Positions 61,774 through 64,000 of a stretch of 64,000 nt of DNA are shown in pieces (the first letter of the stretch is position 1; each line of letters begins with the position of its first letter). A model generated the notes under the pieces. That model did not search any database. It was given only the letters and a program-made list of their open reading frames with translations, and was not told the origin of the DNA. Source of the DNA: Methylobacterium adhaesivum (GTDB lineage: Bacteria; Pseudomonadota; Alphaproteobacteria; Rhizobiales; Beijerinckiaceae); NCBI RefSeq assembly GCF_022179065.1, contig NZ_BPQD01000016.1, positions 1-64,000 on the forward strand, given 5' to 3'. Both the position numbers and the translations under genes were made by a program.

Positions 61774-63344
61774 TCCCCGTCGCCCCCTCGATCCTCGATC
61801 GCGCGATCACGGCCCTCGCCCCCGGATACGGGGTGCGCCGCTATAACGCCCGCATCGCCCTTCACGCCGCCGGTCAATATTCCGGCGCCCGCTCGACGCG
61901 CAACGCCCTGAAGGCGTGGATGACGCGCGCCGGCTCGGCCGACTCCGACACCCTCGGTGACCTCGAAACGCTCCGGTCCCGCTCGCGCGACCTCTTGCGG
62001 AACAATCCGATCGCGACCGGCGCCCGCGCGACCTCCCGGTCGAACGTCGTCGGGACCGGCTTGCACGTCCGCGCTCAGATCGACCGCGAACTGCTCGGCA
62101 TGACCGAGGCGCAGGCCGAGGCATGGGAGCAAAAGGCCGAGAAGCTGTTTCACCGCTGGGCCGTCTCGAAGGCGGCCGACATCACGCGGCATCAGAACTT
62201 TTACGAGCTTCAGGCGCTCGTCTTCTCGACGGTCTTCGAGAGCGGCGACACCCTCGTCTTGCGCCGCAAGGCGAAGGTTCGAGCCGTCCTGGCGCTCGCC
62301 CTGGCGATCGTCGAGGCCGACCGCATCGTCACGCCCGTCGAGCACCTGAACGACCCGTCTGTGCGCGACGGCGTTCGGATCGACGAGGACGGCGCGCCGG
62401 TCAGCTACTTCGTCGCGAACGATCATCCCGGCGACGACGTGATCTCGGCGATCTCGGGCTTCAAGGAAGTCCCCGCCATCGGCGCCGCCTCGGGCGAGGT
62501 CATGGCGCTCCACGTCTTCGAGCGCGTGCGTCCCGGCCTCACGCGCGGCGTGCCTTTCCTGGCGCCCGTGATCGAGACGCTGAAGCAACTCGATCGCTAC
62601 AGCGAAGCCGAACTGATGAAGGCGGTCGTCTCGTCGTTCTTCACGGTCTTCATGAAGACCGCGAACGACGACGGGCTCGCCAGCGCGACCGCCCCGCTCC
62701 CCGGCATGGCGTCGAACGAAGTCACGCTCGGTTCTGGAAGTGTCGTCGAGTTGGGGAGCGACGAGTCGATCGAGGTCGCGCAATCGACCGCGAACACGAA
62801 CTTCGACCCGTTCTTCCTCGCCGTCGTGCGTCAGATCGGCGTTGCACTGTCGATCCCCTACGAACTTCTCGTGATGCACTTCACGGCGTCTTATTCGGCG
62901 TCGCGTGCTGCAATCGAGATGGCGTCTCAGTTCTTCAAAGAGCGTCGCGAATGGCTCGTGAACGCCTTTTGTCAGCCCGTTTACGAGTGGTTCATCGTCG
63001 ATGCCGTGAACGCCGGCCTGCTCACGGCCCCCGGCTTCGACGATCCGGTTCGCCGGGCCGCGTACCTCGGCGCCATGTGGATTCCCCCGTCGAAGCTCGT
63101 GCTCGATCCGAAAAAGGAATGGGAAGCCGAGAAGATCGCCGTCGAGATGGGCGGAAAGACCCTTGAGCAAGTCGTGACCGAGAAGACCGGCGGCGATTGG
63201 AAGAAGACGACCGAGCAACGGGGCCGCGAGCATTCTCTTCGCGTGGCCCTGAAGCTTGAGCCCGAGACGCTTGACCCGAACAAGGCCGCCGGGGGCGCCC
63301 CCGAAAAGCCTGAGCCGGGCGGAAAGACCGAGGAAGATCAGTGA
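61770..63344 (+). CDS. Portal protein (lambda B type)
   Basis: The 524-residue protein begins IPVAPSILDRAITALAPGYG, has a central GTGLHVRAQIDRELLG and the segment VPFLAPVIETLKQLDRYSE typical of lambda-family portals, and a charged C-tail. Portal rings form the DNA entry vertex. GTG start overlaps the gpW stop by four bases. Confidence 0.9.
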   Translation: MIPVAPSILDRAITALAPGYGVRRYNARIALHAAGQYSGARSTRNALKAWMTRAGSADSDTLGDLETLRSRSRDLLRNNPIATGARATSRSNVVGTGLHVRAQIDRELLGMTEAQAEAWEQKAEKLFHRWAVSKAADITRHQNFYELQALVFSTVFESGDTLVLRRKAKVRAVLALALAIVEADRIVTPVEHLNDPSVRDGVRIDEDGAPVSYFVANDHPGDDVISAISGFKEVPAIGAASGEVMALHVFERVRPGLTRGVPFLAPVIETLKQLDRYSEAELMKAVVSSFFTVFMKTANDDGLASATAPLPGMASNEVTLGSGSVVELGSDESIEVAQSTANTNFDPFFLAVVRQIGVALSIPYELLVMHFTASYSASRAAIEMASQFFKERREWLVNAFCQPVYEWFIVDAVNAGLLTAPGFDDPVRRAAYLGAMWIPPSKLVLDPKKEWEAEKIAVEMGGKTLEQVVTEKTGGDWKKTTEQRGREHSLRVALKLEPETLDPNKAAGGAPEKPEPGGKTEEDQ

Positions 63345-64000
63345 CCGTCCGCGTTCTCGACGCCGTTCATTCCGCCTCTTGGGCGATGGACGAAGACTCC
63401 CTCGCGAAGATGATCGAGATCGCTTCGCGCGAGCATCAGCCCGCGCCGCAAGCCCTCGAAGCGTACCGGGCGCAAGCCCTGGCGCGCGCCGAGCGGGCGA
63501 CGCTCCGCAACGGCGTGGCGATCGTCACGGCCGAAGGCCCGCTCTTCAAGCGGGCGAACCTGATGACCGAGTTCAGCGGGGCGTCTAGCTATGACGTGTT
63601 GCGCCGGGACCTTCAGGCCGCCGTCGATAACCTCGGCGTGAAGGCGATCCTGCTTAACATCGACTCGCCCGGCGGCGAGGCGGCCGGCATCGGGGAGCTT
63701 GCCGCGGCCGTGCGGGACGTGCGCGGCGTGAAGCCGATCGTCGCTTACGTCGGCGACCTCGGCGCCTCGGCGGCCTATTGGCTCGCCACGGCCGCCGACT
63801 CGATCGTCGTCGGCGCCGGGGCCGCGCTCGGTTCGATCGGCGTGCGCGCGAGCTACGCGGATTCCAGCGCGCGCGACGCCGCGCGCGGCGTGGCGACCGT
63901 CGAGTTCGTCTCGTCTCAGTCCCCTTTCAAGAAGTCCGACATCACGAGCGACGAAGGTCGCGGGCGCGTTCAGGCCCGCGTCGATGCGCTCGCTCAGGTC
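63341..64000 (+). CDS. Head maturation serine protease (S49), 3' end outside window
   Basis: The visible 220 residues start TVRVLDAVHSASWAMDED and hold LNIDSPGGEAAGIGEL and YVGDLGASAAYWLATAADSIV, with the catalytic Ser in the GASAAYW loop typical of SppA/S49 prohead proteases (lambda C). It processes scaffold and capsid. The gene continues beyond base 64000; a lambda Nu3-like scaffold could be nested downstream. Confidence 0.9.
   Translation, partial: MTVRVLDAVHSASWAMDEDSLAKMIEIASREHQPAPQALEAYRAQALARAERATLRNGVAIVTAEGPLFKRANLMTEFSGASSYDVLRRDLQAAVDNLGVKAILLNIDSPGGEAAGIGELAAAVRDVRGVKPIVAYVGDLGASAAYWLATAADSIVVGAGAALGSIGVRASYADSSARDAARGVATVEFVSSQSPFKKSDITSDEGRGRVQARVDALAQV

Larger units (their letters stand above)
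28343..64000. mobile_element. Integrated prophage (right end outside window)
   Basis: From the tRNA-Pro(GGG) 3' end to the window end every recognisable gene is phage-like: integrase, excisionase, repressor, early replication and recombination genes, small terminase, large terminase (GpA), gpW, portal and head protease. Structural genes downstream of the protease (major capsid, tail) must lie beyond 64000, so the element is larger than 35.6 kb. The head module resembles lambda (GpA, W, B, C order). No attR copy of the tRNA 3' end was seen inside the window. Confidence 0.93.

Noticed and set aside
28343-64000. CRISPR arrays, insertion sequences or a second att site inside the prophage
   Set aside because: No regularly spaced repeats, transposase motifs or copies of the tRNA 3' end were seen.

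Overview
The window joins an ordinary alphaproteobacterial chromosome (1 to about 28,340) to the first ~35.6 kb or more of an integrated prophage (about 28,343 to the window end, where it continues). GC is high throughout. A formaldehyde-activating-enzyme homologue next to a mitochondrial-type NADP isocitrate dehydrogenase, an NDUFS4-type complex I subunit and numerous receiver/PAS/GGDEF signalling proteins all fit a Methylobacterium-like methylotroph of the Hyphomicrobiales. That assignment is inference from gene content, not from a search.

Chromosomal part. 1-4443 is the end of a chemotaxis-type operon: CheA C-terminus, a small STAS-like protein, a CheY-like receiver, CheC and a LOV-domain hybrid histidine kinase, mostly joined by 1-4 base overlaps. 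4.5-8.2 kb holds a DUF3140 protein and two O-acetylhomoserine-sulfhydrylase-type PLP enzymes flanking a receiver protein. 8.2-13.8 kb holds a membrane GGDEF-EAL protein, TrmJ, a divergent Fae paralogue, Icd and a small basic protein. 13.9-28.1 kb holds GlgX, a SHOCT protein, an SPL-like radical SAM protein, a deaminase, the NDUFS4-like subunit, tRNA-Pro(TGG), a glutathione transferase, an MBL-type protein, a glycosyltransferase, a rhodanese and an RND efflux pair.

Prophage. The element starts at the 3' end of tRNA-Pro(GGG), which is the likely attachment site. A leftward operon (33350 to 28837) encodes an HD hydrolase, a DnaN-like sliding clamp, a DNA-binding protein, an excisionase-like protein and the tyrosine integrase, with stop-start overlaps. 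It is separated by the repressor gene and its control region from a rightward early operon (34413 to 45249). That operon encodes a CtrA-like winged-helix protein, a Sak4-like ATPase, a DUF669 ssDNA-binding candidate, a RecB/Cas4-type nuclease, a GcrA-like C-terminal domain, an MT-A70 methylase, an SF2 helicase, a PrimPol-DUF3987 protein and a VRR-NUC nuclease. A second leftward block (53321 to 45378) carries a winged-helix protein, a MazG-like protein, a GapR/DUF2312 homologue, HNH, lipoprotein and lytic transglycosylase genes, a DnaA-domain-IV protein, a DUF2158 protein with an SSB-type tail, and ParB. The rightward late block (56057 to the end) runs dNMP kinase, a string of tiny membrane proteins, small and large terminase (lambda GpA type), gpW, portal (lambda B type) and an S49 head protease that runs off the window.

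Two things stand out. First, an 18-base motif (TCAACGGATATGACGGAT) occurs identically at three prophage control regions, and related ACGGATAT/ATATCCGT half-sites occur at others, which outlines a dispersed repressor regulon. Second, the prophage carries an unusual set of pieces of the host's own replication and cell-cycle machinery: CtrA-type DNA-binding domain, GcrA-type domain, GapR, DnaA domain IV, ParB, sliding clamp, SSB tail and adenine methylase. Most are single domains rather than full-length proteins. Two AT-rich genes (55223-55933 and 60983-61486, the latter HEPN-like) look like recently acquired cargo.
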